From Niabella ginsenosidivorans (GTDB lineage: Bacteria; Bacteroidota; Bacteroidia; Chitinophagales; Chitinophagaceae), in assembly GCF_001654455.1 (NCBI RefSeq), contig NZ_CP015772.1, positions 2,728,001 through 2,792,000 on the forward strand: a stretch of DNA of 64,000 bases, read 5' to 3'. The translations under genes and the position numbers were made by a program. The number at the start of each line of letters is the position of its first letter. The first letter of the stretch is position 1. Shown here piece by piece: positions 17,639 through 26,296 of this stretch. The notes under the pieces were generated by a model, which saw nothing but the letters and a program-made list of their open reading frames with translations, was not told the origin of the DNA and did no database searches.

Positions 17639-18778
17639 CTATAAACGCGTTTTTAACTTAACAATCATTTGGTTTTTCCAGGAAGCATAGCTTCCGGCCC
17701 GGATCTGCCGGCGCGCTTCACCTACCAGCCATAGGTAAAAGGCCAGGTTATGCACACTGGCAATGGTCAGCGCCAGCAGCTCCCCGCTTTTAAACAAGTG
17801 GCGCAGATAAGCTTTGCTGTACAGGTTGCTCATGGAATTGGGCAATTCTTCATCAATGGGAGAGTAATCAAATTCCCATTTTTTATTGTCTATATTAATA
17901 ACGCCTCCGGTTGTAAAAAGCATGGCATTTCTTCCGTTACGGGTAGGCATAACGCAATCAAACATGTCAATGCCCATACCAATGCATTCTAAAATATTCC
18001 ACGGCGTGCCTACCCCCATCAGGTAGCGGGGCCTTTGTGCAGGCAGGTGCGCACAACACCAGTCGCAGATCTCATACATCTTCTCTTCCGGCTCTCCAAC
18101 GCTCAAACCGCCAATGGCATTGCCGGCCGCATCTTTTGCTGCCACAAAATCGCAGGACTCTTTTCTCAGGTCTTTAAAAGTGGCCCCCTGCACAATCGGG
18201 AAGAGGTTTTGGGTATACCCGTACCGGTCAGGCGTACTGTTGAACCGGTCCCAGCAGCGGTCCAGCCAGCGGTGCGTCAGGTCAAGGCTTTTGCGCGCAT
18301 AGCCGTATTCGCTTCCCCCGGGTGGGCATTCATCAAAGGCCATAATAATATCACCGCCTATGATCCGCTGAATATCCATTACCCGCTCCGGAGTAAACAA
18401 ATGCTTGCTGCCATCAATATGCGAGGCAAAAGTGACCCCCTCTTCTTTTATCTTTCTTGTACCGGCCAGGGAAAACACCTGAAACCCACCGCTGTCTGTA
18501 AGGATCGGCCGTTTCCATTGGTTGAACCGGTGCAGACCACCTGCTTTTTCCAACACTTCCAGCCCTGGTCTTAAATACAAATGATAGGTATTTCCAAGAA
18601 TGATCTGTGCTTTTATATCATTTTCCAGCTGTGCCTGTGTTACCGCCTTAACCGAACCTGCGGTGCCCACCGGCATAAAGACGGGTGTTTCTATCTGGCC
18701 ATGATCGGTGGTGATCAGACCCGCCCTTGCTGAGGATTGTGCATCTGTGTGTTGTAACTGAAAACTTAATTGCGCCAT
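17639..18778 (-). CDS. tgt: tRNA-guanine transglycosylase, zinc cysteines absent
   Basis: 379 residues from ATG 18778 (MAQLSFQL); a TTG four codons earlier is less likely. It exchanges guanine-34 for preQ1 in GUN-anticodon tRNAs. The substrate motif LTDSGGFQVFSL (Asp for base recognition) and the nucleophile region GIDMFDCVMPTRNGR are intact. The zinc site is unusual. The family consensus PLDPECDCYTCRNYSRAYL aligns without gaps to PIDEELPNSMSNLYSKAYL here, so all three Cys are replaced (L, N, S), while the His of SVHNLAFY remains. I recall similar loss in other Bacteroidota. It heads an operon with lptF/G. Confidence 0.95.
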   Translation of the reverse strand: MAQLSFQLQHTDAQSSARAGLITTDHGQIETPVFMPVGTAGSVKAVTQAQLENDIKAQIILGNTYHLYLRPGLEVLEKAGGLHRFNQWKRPILTDSGGFQVFSLAGTRKIKEEGVTFASHIDGSKHLFTPERVMDIQRIIGGDIIMAFDECPPGGSEYGYARKSLDLTHRWLDRCWDRFNSTPDRYGYTQNLFPIVQGATFKDLRKESCDFVAAKDAAGNAIGGLSVGEPEEKMYEICDWCCAHLPAQRPRYLMGVGTPWNILECIGMGIDMFDCVMPTRNGRNAMLFTTGGVINIDNKKWEFDYSPIDEELPNSMSNLYSKAYLRHLFKSGELLALTIASVHNLAFYLWLVGEARRQIRAGSYASWKNQMIVKLKTRL

Positions 18779-18787
18779 AACTGGCGG

Positions 18788-18795
18788 CAAAAGTA
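18788..18795 (-). promoter_or_regulatory. -7 promoter box of tgt
   Basis: The minus strand reads TACTTTTG, a full match to the Bacteroidota -7 consensus TAnnTTTG. It ends 9 nt before the tgt ATG, implying a very short leader. No clear -33 TTTG is seen at the expected distance. Confidence 0.45.
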
Positions 18796-19083
18796 CAGCA
18801 ACGGTCAGAAATAAGGGAGATGAAATAAGGAATAAGGAATAATAAATAATAAATGTAAAATTTGGAATGCAGAATAATTTGGAGCAGCAGTCAGCCCTGA
18901 TAATTATAGGGATCAGTTCTCAGCAGATAACCCTGACTCTATCAACCATGAGCCATGAACTATCCCCTCTACTTTCTACTTGCTATTCCCCACTTACCAA
19001 GACTATGAACCATGGACTATCAACTATAGACTATCAACCATCAACAATGAACCCGTTCTCTGCGAAAATAAACAATTAGCACC
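18796..19083. repeat. gap with degenerate ACCATGAACTATCAACT-type repeats
   Basis: No gene. From about 18945 to 19050 the sequence repeats variants of a short unit built on CATGGACTATCAACTA (for example ACCATGGACTATCAACTATA near 19011). The same type of sequence recurs at 40665-40735. These low-complexity runs are spaced irregularly and are not a CRISPR array. Confidence 0.5.
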
Positions 19084-19091
19084 TATATTTG
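19084..19091 (+). promoter_or_regulatory. -7 box abutting the glycosyltransferase start
   Basis: TATATTTG fully matches TAnnTTTG and ends only 4 nt before the ATG at 19096. If it is used, transcription would begin at or next to the start codon, giving a leaderless message. Confidence 0.45.
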
Positions 19092-19095
19092 CCGC

Positions 19096-20217
19096 ATGCT
19101 GATCCTGATCCCGGGTTACCTGTTATTTGTGGCACTGCTGTTCTTTACAGCTGTTCTCCTGTTTTATTATTGCTATTTTTTTGCCCGGCTGGTGTTTTAC
19201 CGGAAAAAGAAAAGGAGCAGTTCCCAGGAGCACCCCGTAAGCATGATCGTTTGCGGGAAGAACGAAGCCGCCAGTTTTGCAAGAAACATTCCGGGGCTGA
19301 TCTTTCAGGAATACCGGACCAGCCACCAGATCCTTGTAGTAAACGACAATTCGGAAGACAACAGCAAGGATGTGCTTGAAGCGCTGAATGCAAAATACCA
19401 CTGTCTTACACTGGTACACCTCCGGCAAAAAGCCCTGCACATTCCCGGCAAAAAATACCCGTTGTCTGTAGGCATCCGGGAAGCGATCCATGAAATACTG
19501 CTACTGACCGATGCAGACTGTGTGCCTGCAACGGAGTTCTGGCTGCAGAAAATGCAGGAGCCGTATGATGACGATATCGAAATTGTTCTGGGCTATGGCG
19601 CTTATCATAAATACCCCGGGTTCTTAAATAAAGTGATCCGTTATGAAACCTTTCACAGCGCCCTCCAGTATTTGTCTTACGCGCTGGCCGGTGTGCCCTA
19701 TATGGGGGTGGGCAGGAACCTGAGCTATAAAAAAAGCCTGTTCCTGGAGCACAAAGGATTTTCTGATATCAATCATTTGCCCGGCGGCGATGATGACCTG
19801 TTCATTAATAAAGTAGCTACCAAAAACAATACAGCAATCGTGATTGAGCCCGAAGCACACACCCTCAGCAGCCCAAAAAGAACCTGGGCCGAATGGAAAA
19901 AGCAGAAAACCAGGCACTTCAGCACTTCTAAATACTATAAAACCAAACATAAGATCTTACTGGGATTATACAGTTTGTCTCATTTTTTATTTTACTTTCT
20001 GGTGATTGGCACTGCCATCTGGTTCGACTGGAGAGCGGGGGTAACGGTGCTGGTTATAAAATCAGCCATCCAGCAATGGATCTTTGGTGACGTAATGAAA
20101 AAGCTTAACGAGGCCGACCTCAGGAAATGGGTATTGCTTTTGGATCTGTGGATGCTGTTTTATTACCTTTTCTTTGCTCCTATGCTGATCAAAAAAGAGA
20201 AAAAAACCTGGAATTAA
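19096..20217 (+). CDS. membrane glycosyltransferase family 2
   Basis: 373 residues. An N-terminal membrane segment (YLLFVALLFFTAVLLFYYCY) is followed by a GT-A catalytic domain. SMIVCGKNEAASFARNIPGL starts the nucleotide-sugar fold, LVVNDNSEDNSKD follows, and LLLTDADC (about 138) carries the metal-binding DxD-like motif. GGDDDLFINK (about 229) supplies the catalytic-base region, and KQKTRHFST is a Q/RxxRH-like acceptor motif. Two or three C-terminal membrane segments begin near residue 292. It probably transfers sugars at the inner membrane during glycan or glycolipid assembly; donor and acceptor cannot be told. It stands alone. Confidence 0.9.
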   Translation: MLILIPGYLLFVALLFFTAVLLFYYCYFFARLVFYRKKKRSSSQEHPVSMIVCGKNEAASFARNIPGLIFQEYRTSHQILVVNDNSEDNSKDVLEALNAKYHCLTLVHLRQKALHIPGKKYPLSVGIREAIHEILLLTDADCVPATEFWLQKMQEPYDDDIEIVLGYGAYHKYPGFLNKVIRYETFHSALQYLSYALAGVPYMGVGRNLSYKKSLFLEHKGFSDINHLPGGDDDLFINKVATKNNTAIVIEPEAHTLSSPKRTWAEWKKQKTRHFSTSKYYKTKHKILLGLYSLSHFLFYFLVIGTAIWFDWRAGVTVLVIKSAIQQWIFGDVMKKLNEADLRKWVLLLDLWMLFYYLFFAPMLIKKEKKTWN

Positions 20218-20278
20218 CACCACCTGCTGTTGCAGAACAGGCATTTTCTACGTTATGGTTATATATAATTATATAATC

Positions 20279-21511
20279 ATGAGAAATCCGCTTGCAATTT
20301 CACTAACAGGCCTGGCAATAACTTTTTTAATCAGTTGCTCCAAGACTAATAACGGAGGAACAGATCCCGGGGCCGATGCGCCTATTACACCCATTGCGCT
20401 TTCCGCACCTGTACACCATTCCCTGTCTGGTTTCGCGTTTAATTGTTTCCGGCAACTACAAAAAGAAAAAGACCCGGGCGATAATATCTTTATTTCGCCC
20501 CTCAGCCTGCATATCGCAATGGGAATGGTTGCCAATGGCGCTACGGGCGACACCCGTAGCGAAATTATAAAAACACTGGGTGCGGAAAACCTGTCGATGG
20601 ATGAGCTCAACCAGTCCTATCTTACGCTTTTGGAAAAGTTGCCCAAGGCAGATCCGAAAGTGAGCCTGGCCCTGGCTAATTCCATCTGGTACAAAAACAA
20701 TTTTAGTGTTGAAGCATCCTTTCTCAATATCATGAAAGATTATTTTAAGGCCCAGGTCACCGGGTTGCCTTTTCAGCCTTCTGATGTAGCCACTATTAAC
20801 CAATGGGCCAGCGATCATACCAATGGGAAGATCCCGGAAGTGATTGATCATTTCGACCCGAAACTTGTAATGCTCTTAATGAATGCGCTCTATTTTAAGG
20901 GCGACTGGAAATCAAAATTCAATACCGCAGACACCCGAACCGAGAATTTCACCAAACAGGGCGGCAGTAAGATGCCCGTAAAAATGATGCACCTGAAAGA
21001 TACTGTGCAATATGCAGCTACTCCGGGTTTTGATGTAGTACAAAAGCCTTATGGCAACGGGCAGTTCACGATGACTATCCTACTCCCCAAACGGGTACCG
21101 GTCAGTGAGCTGTTTGCACCAATGGACGCAGATCAATGGCAAACTGTCCAAAGCGGTCTCCGCACCGCTACGGTTGATATTGGCCTTCCAAAATTTACAC
21201 TGAAACAGGAGTACAATTTAAACAGCACGCTCCAGGCACTGGGCATTAAAAAAGCATTTACAGATGCCGCCCAATTTGATGGATTCAGTAAAACACCTAC
21301 AAAGATCAGCTTTGTAAAGCAGAACACTTTTGCAGCAGTTGATGAAGAGGGCACCGAAGCAGCTGCCGTCACTACCGGCGGAATTGAAGTGACTTCGCTC
21401 CCTGCTAATCCGCAATTTATCTGTAACCGTCCTTTCGGGATCATTATCAGTGAAACAACCTCTAACAGTATCTTATTCATGGGCCGTATTGCACAGCCTG
21501 TAAGCCAGTAA
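20279..21511 (+). CDS. serpin-family protease inhibitor, lipoprotein
   Basis: 410 residues from ATG 20279 (MRNPLAISLTG); the lipobox LISC makes it a lipoprotein, which the upstream start at 20255 would spoil. Serpins trap serine or cysteine proteases by a suicide loop insertion. Fold markers are present: NIFISPLSLHIAMGMVANGA, LVMLLMNALYFKGDWKSKF and the C-terminal signature NRPFGIIISETTSNSILFMG. The hinge EEGTEAAAVTT (356-366) has small residues at P12-P9, the mark of an inhibitory serpin. By family numbering P1-P1' would be Thr372-Ser373. A surface-anchored inhibitor could guard against host or competitor proteases. Its target is unknown. Confidence 0.93.
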   Translation: MRNPLAISLTGLAITFLISCSKTNNGGTDPGADAPITPIALSAPVHHSLSGFAFNCFRQLQKEKDPGDNIFISPLSLHIAMGMVANGATGDTRSEIIKTLGAENLSMDELNQSYLTLLEKLPKADPKVSLALANSIWYKNNFSVEASFLNIMKDYFKAQVTGLPFQPSDVATINQWASDHTNGKIPEVIDHFDPKLVMLLMNALYFKGDWKSKFNTADTRTENFTKQGGSKMPVKMMHLKDTVQYAATPGFDVVQKPYGNGQFTMTILLPKRVPVSELFAPMDADQWQTVQSGLRTATVDIGLPKFTLKQEYNLNSTLQALGIKKAFTDAAQFDGFSKTPTKISFVKQNTFAAVDEEGTEAAAVTTGGIEVTSLPANPQFICNRPFGIIISETTSNSILFMGRIAQPVSQ

Positions 21512-21908
21512 ATAAAGAACAAGCCCTCAGCTACGCCTCGTACCATCCATTTCCGGACTGCGGGGCGTTTTGCATTCTGAGAAAAAATTGCCACGAATGC
21601 ATGGATAATACCGTTTGAACTTTAAAAAGACAATAGCGCCCTGCCCTGGTGAAGGACAACGCTTACATGGATCTTTGACAAAGGGTGAGGGTTCAATCAA
21701 AACATGCTTCGTTATTTTTGTCTGGAGCGCACCAATAGCAGCGCTTATTGAACCCAACCAGGCAAAAAGTTGCAGAACGGCATATGACCCGCTGTCCCTA
21801 ATCTCCGGAACACAGCCTCTGCCCTTGGCGAAAGCACAGATAGAGCGCATTCATGCGTAAAGGATCTCCGTTTTTATAACTTCCCTTTTCAGGCAACAGG
21901 CGTTAATA
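21512..21908. other. gap with one dispersed repeat, no gene
   Basis: The only notable feature is TGCCACGAATGCATGGATAA and following sequence (21590-21640), a second copy of which is at 37756-37848. A 107-codon minus-strand frame (21527-21850) lacks family resemblance and natural composition. Confidence 0.5.
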
Positions 21909-22421
21909 TTACTGAAGGTGCTCTTTTAAGACACTCAGCAACTTTTCAAACTCCTCATTGTCATAGCCAATAGATTGGTAGATGATCTTCCCGTCTTTAT
22001 CGATGACCACATTCCTTGGAATGAACTGGTCCGCAAACTGAGAAAATATTTTCCGTTCAGGATCTGCAAGAACGGGAAATGTAAATGCTGTTCGCTTCAC
22101 AAAGCTATCCAGCTTTTCCTTTGTTTCCTCCCGGCCAAAAACAAACAGGGCAAAGTCCGGGTTATTTTTATATACTTCCCATATCTCCTTTTGAACCCTG
22201 GGCAGCTCCGCCCGGCAGGGACCGCACCAGGTAGCAAAAAAATTGATCAGTACCACCTTCCCCTCATAAGCATGAATCGAAACCGAATCTGCCTGGCCTT
22301 TTGGTAAAAACCTAAAACCGGGCACCGGTGCACCGGCTGCTGCCTTCCATTGCACCTGTTTTTGGGCGGTTGTAAATAAACAGCCAATAATGGCAATGAT
22401 GCCTAATGTCATTTTCTTCAT
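21909..22421 (-). CDS. TlpA-like thioredoxin family protein, secreted
   Basis: 170 residues. A signal peptide (MKKMTLGIIAIIGCLFTTAQ) is followed by a thioredoxin/AhpC-TSA fold. VVLINFFATWCGPCRAELP contains the CxxC redox pair WCGPC, and FIPRNVVIDKDGKI contains the cis-proline region (I-P). It likely acts in the periplasm as a reductant or in thiol homeostasis, like TlpA/ResA. Four N-terminal TlpA extensions of DUF4369 type are absent, so this is the short form. It stands alone with its own promoter-like sequence upstream. Confidence 0.92.
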   Translation of the reverse strand: MKKMTLGIIAIIGCLFTTAQKQVQWKAAAGAPVPGFRFLPKGQADSVSIHAYEGKVVLINFFATWCGPCRAELPRVQKEIWEVYKNNPDFALFVFGREETKEKLDSFVKRTAFTFPVLADPERKIFSQFADQFIPRNVVIDKDGKIIYQSIGYDNEEFEKLLSVLKEHLQ

Positions 22422-22440
22422 TATTCAGTAAGTTAAAGCT

Positions 22441-22472
22441 CCAAATTAAGCACTCTATGTGGGTCGGACAAA
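22441..22472 (-). promoter_or_regulatory. Bacteroidota-type promoter of the TlpA-like gene
   Basis: On the minus strand TTTG (plus 22469-22472) is followed after 20 nt by TAATTTGG (plus 22441-22448), close to TTTG-N19-21-TAnnTTTG. The -7 box ends 20 nt before the ATG. Confidence 0.45.
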
Positions 22473-22613
22473 TAGTTCCGGAAAAACAAACGCTTTAGCC
22501 GGTCTTTTATTATAAACTATTTCTCTAAAAAACTGTGATATTACACCGGTTACACTGCTATGCAATATACGCAAAGTATGCAGATGACAAGCAATACTCT
22601 AATGCCTGATCTT

Positions 22614-23012
22614 CTATAGCTTCTTCTGTATTTGCCAGTAATGCCCAAACGGGTCTTTAATTGTTCCCTGCCTGTAGCCGTATTCGTAATCCTGTGCAGG
22701 GGTTATTTCAGTTGCACCTGCTCTAATTGCCCTGGTCATTACTTCATCCACATCAGCAACAAACAAGCCGATACAAACAGTAGTAGCATTATGTTCTTCA
22801 GGCGGAAAAAAATAGCGCTTCGCTGTTTTTTCGTGTAAATGAAATATAGATCCGCCAATGGAAAGTTCAACAACATGGATACTTCCGTCATCGTTGGAAA
22901 AGCGCATTTGTTCAGTTGCCCCGAATGCTTTCTCATAAAAAGAAATGTTTTTAACTCCATTGTTGATGAAAAGTTCCGGGGCAAAAAAAGTTTTATTATC
23001 TTTTATTATCAT
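22614..23012 (-). CDS. VOC family (glyoxalase/PhnB-like) protein
   Basis: 132 residues with one full vicinal-oxygen-chelate domain. FAPELFINNGVKNISFYEKA is the first beta-alpha unit, and DDGSIHVVELSIGGSIFHLHE follows. VCIGLFVADVDEVMTRAIRAG and KDPFGHYWQIQK form the second half. The ending DPFGHxWxI is typical of PhnB-like proteins. Cytoplasmic; substrate unknown. Members range from resistance enzymes to metal-dependent isomerases, and nothing nearby narrows the choice. Confidence 0.85.
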   Translation of the reverse strand: MIIKDNKTFFAPELFINNGVKNISFYEKAFGATEQMRFSNDDGSIHVVELSIGGSIFHLHEKTAKRYFFPPEEHNATTVCIGLFVADVDEVMTRAIRAGATEITPAQDYEYGYRQGTIKDPFGHYWQIQKKL

Positions 23013-23202
23013 GCTTTATTTTTTAAAAAAGCAGAAATCTTAGTTCCGGCTATTATAAATATACAAAAAGATCAAATCCGTTTCAGCAGGCCAGGTATCA
23101 TAATCCAGCGGGGCTAACCAGTATTAGCCAGTCCCCTGTTTTTAATTCCTGAAACCTAAATTGTATATTCGCAGTCCCAAATTTTATTAATAGTTAAGAA
23201 GA

Positions 23203-25650
23203 ATGATAATATCCTATAAATGGCTGAGTGAATACCTGCCTGCCGGACAGGCCGGGCTGTCTGTACCTGTTGGTGTGGAAAGATTAAGCCAGATACTGAC
23301 TTCCATAGGGCTGGAAGTAGAAGCCATCCATGAATATGAAGAGCTGAAAGGCGGACTAAAAGGGCTGGTTATTGGAGAGGTGCTGGAAACCAGGCCCCAT
23401 CCAAACGCCGACAAGTTAAAACTGACCAGGGTCAATATTGGTAACGGTACGCCGTTAAATATTGTATGCGGGGCTCCCAACGTAGCAGCAGGACAAAAAG
23501 TAATCGTAGCACCGGTGGGCGCCACTATTTACCCAATAAACGGAGATCCGGTAACCATGAAACTGGCAAAAATCCGGGGTGAAGAAAGCCAGGGAATGAT
23601 CTGTGCCGAGGATGAAATAGGTCTGGGCACTTCCCACGAAGGCATCCTTGTATTGCCTCCGGATGTAAAACCGGGCACACCAGCAGCAGAATACTTCCAG
23701 AGCTATTCCGATACCATTATTGAAATAGGCCTCACCCCCAACCGCATGGATGCTATGAGCCATTGGGGCGTAGCCCGGGATGTTTGTGCCTATCTCAGCC
23801 ACCACGATAAAAAAAACCTGAAACCCCGGTTACCTGAAACCAATCACTTTAAAGCGCCCAAAACAAAAGCGCCGCTGACAGTTATTGTTGAAAATAAAAA
23901 GGCCGCGCCAAGATACAGCGGTATCTGCATTGATGGAGTTACCATCGCCGAATCACCCAAATGGCTGCAGCAGCGATTAAAGTCTATTGGTCTGAAACCC
24001 ATAAACAATATAGTAGACATCACCAATTTTATTCAATATGAAACCGGACAACCCCTGCATGCCTTTGATGCTGATAAAATCAGGGGGCAGAAAGTCATTG
24101 TAAAGAACCTGCCGGAAGCAACTCCTTTTATAACGCTGGATGGAAAGGAGCGGAAACTAAGCGCCGATGACCTGATGATCTGCGATGCAGAAGGAGGCAT
24201 CTGCATTGCAGGTGTTTTTGGCGGACTGGAAAGCGGGGTAACCAATAATACCAGGCGCATTTTCCTGGAAAGCGCCTATTTTGATCCTGTAAGCATCCGT
24301 AAGACCTCTTTTCGCCATGGTTTAAGAACAGACGCTGCAACGCGTTTTGAAAAAGGAACAGATATTTCTGCAACCGTCAGGGTATTAAAAAGGGCGGCTG
24401 CCCTGATCACTGAAACCTGCGGGGGTGAACTTTCATCGGATATCTATGATATTTATCCCGAGCCACAACCCAAAAAGGAGATTGCCCTGAAATATCATTA
24501 TCTGAAAAAACTAAGCGGCAAGAACTACCACCCTGATGCGGTTAAGGAGATTCTTAAATCATTAGGCTTTGAGGTAGAAAAAGACAATATCGACTCCCTG
24601 CTGATCAGTGTTCCTTATCACAAACCGGATGTAACACTTCAGGCAGACGTGGTGGAAGAGATATTAAGAATTGACGGCCTGGATAATGTGGAGATTCCTA
24701 CATCAATAAAAATAACACCATCGGCAGATGAAAATATTGGTTCAGAGTTAATTAAAGAAAAAATACAAACTTTTTTGATTGGTTCCGGTCATAATGAGAT
24801 CTTAACCAACTCTATTACTAACAAGGCCTATTATGCGCAAGAGGAACTGTATACCGTAGTAAAGATGAAAAACAGCCTGAGCGCGGAACTGAATATCATG
24901 CGCCCCAATATGCTGGAAACCGGTCTTGAGGTTATACAACATAATATCAATAGAAGGAGTGAAAATTTAAGATTATTTGAATTTGGCAAAACATACAGTA
25001 TCAACTTAAAAGGAAAATTTGAAGAGCCGGAGCATCTATGCATTTACCTCTCCGGCCAGGAGCAGGCAGCCGGCTGGAAACAGCCCGTTGTAAAATATGA
25101 TTTTTATGCTCTGAAAGGGATCGCTGAAAACCTGCTGACACTTGCCAGTGTCAGCGGCTGGCATTATGATGAGCTGAAGGAACCGAATTTCCAGTATGGT
25201 CTCGAGGTAAAATCCGGGCCTGCCCTTCTTGGTAAAATAGGTGCCGTGCACAAAAAACTGTTAGACCGTTTTGATATTAAACAGCCTGTGTTCTTTGCAG
25301 ATCTCAGCTGGAACACTATTTTGAAAGCAGCACTGAAGCACAAGACCCAGTACAGCCCGGTTCCCCGCTTTCCGGCAGTACAGCGAGACATTGCCATGAT
25401 TGCTCCGCTGGAGCTTCCTTACAGTTCCGTGGAAGCTGTTATACAAAAACTAAATTTAAAAAAATTGCAATCGGTGCAACTTTTCGACGTTTTTGTAAAT
25501 GACAAGCTGGGAGCAGGTAAAAAATCACTGGCTGTAAACTTTACCTTCCTTGATGCCGAAAAAACATTAACGGACCGTGAAATTGACAGCTGGATGAAAA
25601 AGATTATGCAAAGTTTGGAAAGAGATTTGCAGGTAGAAATCAGAAAATGA
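23203..25650 (+). CDS. pheT: phenylalanyl-tRNA synthetase beta subunit with a repeat-derived insert
   Basis: 815 residues. With PheS it charges tRNA-Phe. Domains in order: N-terminal B1; EMAP-like tRNA-binding domain (about 45-150, LETRPHPNADKLKL); B3/B4 editing region (CIAGVFGG, about 335); B5; a catalytic-like core; C-terminal FDX-ACB (VPRFPAVQRDIAMI). Between SEYLP and VERLSQILTSIGLEVE are about ten extra residues, AGQAGLSVPVG. They are encoded by CTGCCTGCCGGACAGGC (23236-23252), a version of the palindromic repeat found elsewhere in the window. The frame is kept, so the enzyme is presumably active. The -7-like TATATTCG at 23164-23171 may be the promoter. The next two genes follow closely. 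Confidence 0.97.
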   Translation: MIISYKWLSEYLPAGQAGLSVPVGVERLSQILTSIGLEVEAIHEYEELKGGLKGLVIGEVLETRPHPNADKLKLTRVNIGNGTPLNIVCGAPNVAAGQKVIVAPVGATIYPINGDPVTMKLAKIRGEESQGMICAEDEIGLGTSHEGILVLPPDVKPGTPAAEYFQSYSDTIIEIGLTPNRMDAMSHWGVARDVCAYLSHHDKKNLKPRLPETNHFKAPKTKAPLTVIVENKKAAPRYSGICIDGVTIAESPKWLQQRLKSIGLKPINNIVDITNFIQYETGQPLHAFDADKIRGQKVIVKNLPEATPFITLDGKERKLSADDLMICDAEGGICIAGVFGGLESGVTNNTRRIFLESAYFDPVSIRKTSFRHGLRTDAATRFEKGTDISATVRVLKRAAALITETCGGELSSDIYDIYPEPQPKKEIALKYHYLKKLSGKNYHPDAVKEILKSLGFEVEKDNIDSLLISVPYHKPDVTLQADVVEEILRIDGLDNVEIPTSIKITPSADENIGSELIKEKIQTFLIGSGHNEILTNSITNKAYYAQEELYTVVKMKNSLSAELNIMRPNMLETGLEVIQHNINRRSENLRLFEFGKTYSINLKGKFEEPEHLCIYLSGQEQAAGWKQPVVKYDFYALKGIAENLLTLASVSGWHYDELKEPNFQYGLEVKSGPALLGKIGAVHKKLLDRFDIKQPVFFADLSWNTILKAALKHKTQYSPVPRFPAVQRDIAMIAPLELPYSSVEAVIQKLNLKKLQSVQLFDVFVNDKLGAGKKSLAVNFTFLDAEKTLTDREIDSWMKKIMQSLERDLQVEIRK
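23236..23252. repeat. palindromic repeat copy inside pheT
   Basis: CTGCCTGCCGGACAGGC is a slightly imperfect form of the TGCCTGCC/GGCAGGCA hairpin also found at 39284-39310 and 61602-61622. It encodes PAGQA in frame. Confidence 0.6.
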
Positions 25651-25686
25651 TCCGTTACTTTAAAAGTATGCAATAAAAATTTGCCA

Positions 25687-25977
25687 ATGAGTCGGTTAAT
25701 AGAAGACAAGATCAAACAGATACAGGAAAAACTGGTGCAGCTTTGTCGCAAGAATGCTGCTATTGAAAAAGAGAACAGTGCTTTAAAACAGGCCCTGGAG
25801 GAATCGAAGGCTTCGGCAGCAGCGGCTGCCTCAAATATGGAAGCCATGCAGCAACAACTGGACATAGCCAGATATGGCAATACGCAAATGAGCCCTGAAG
25901 AGCGTAAGGCCTTTGAAAAACGGATCAACAGCTACCTGAGAGAAATTGATAAATGTATTGCTCTATTAAGTGTTTAA
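25687..25977 (+). CDS. small coiled-coil protein upstream of zapA
   Basis: 96 residues starting MSRLIEDKIKQIQEKLVQLC, almost entirely helical. A heptad-rich coiled coil covers residues 5-60, with an Ala-rich stretch (ASAAAAASNMEAMQQQLD), then PEERKAFEKRINSYLREIDK. It lies between pheT (36 bp upstream) and zapA (16 bp downstream), an order common in Bacteroidota. That position and the ZapB-like coiled coil suggest a role with ZapA at the division ring, but this is inference; I know no experiment on it. A TTG start two codons earlier is possible. Confidence 0.8.
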   Translation: MSRLIEDKIKQIQEKLVQLCRKNAAIEKENSALKQALEESKASAAAAASNMEAMQQQLDIARYGNTQMSPEERKAFEKRINSYLREIDKCIALLSV

Positions 25978-25993
25978 CCGAAAAATTAAGACT

Positions 25994-26293
25994 ATGCCGC
26001 AACAGGATAATCTGATCCCTGCCAATATTATGATCGCTGACAGGCATTTCCGTATAAAAGTGGAACCGGCAGATGAAGAAACCGTTCGCCATTCTATCAG
26101 GATCATTAATGACAAGGTCATGGAGTTCAAAAAAACATTCCCCGGCAAGGATATGCAGGACTATGTTTCCATGGTATTGATCTGGTTTGCCACAGAATTC
26201 AAGGCAGAAGCCGCTTCCTCAATTGATTCAGACAGTATCATAGAAAAGCTCAGCCAGTTGGAAGCGATCATTGACAGTGAGCTGGAACATTAA
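25994..26293 (+). CDS. zapA: cell division protein ZapA
   Basis: 99 residues from ATG 25994; the earlier alternative start overlaps the upstream gene. ZapA cross-links FtsZ filaments at the septum. It has the family layout: a beta hairpin N-terminal domain (ANIMIADRHFRIKVEPADEE), a helix (VRHSIRIINDKVMEFKK), then a long dimer-forming coiled-coil helix (YVSMVLIWFATEFKAEAAS). It lies 16 bp after the coiled-coil gene. Ribonuclease Y, the frequent next gene in this phylum, is not here. A paired RNA-like element follows instead. Confidence 0.9.
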   Translation: MPQQDNLIPANIMIADRHFRIKVEPADEETVRHSIRIINDKVMEFKKTFPGKDMQDYVSMVLIWFATEFKAEAASSIDSDSIIEKLSQLEAIIDSELEH

Positions 26294-26296
26294 GCT

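Noticed and set aside
18945-19050. Possible CRISPR array
   Set aside because: Units are degenerate and without regular spacers, and no cas gene is present anywhere in the window.
21527-21850. 107-codon minus-strand frame
   Set aside because: Composition is Cys/Arg/Ser-rich and irregular, it spans a dispersed repeat and has no family resemblance.
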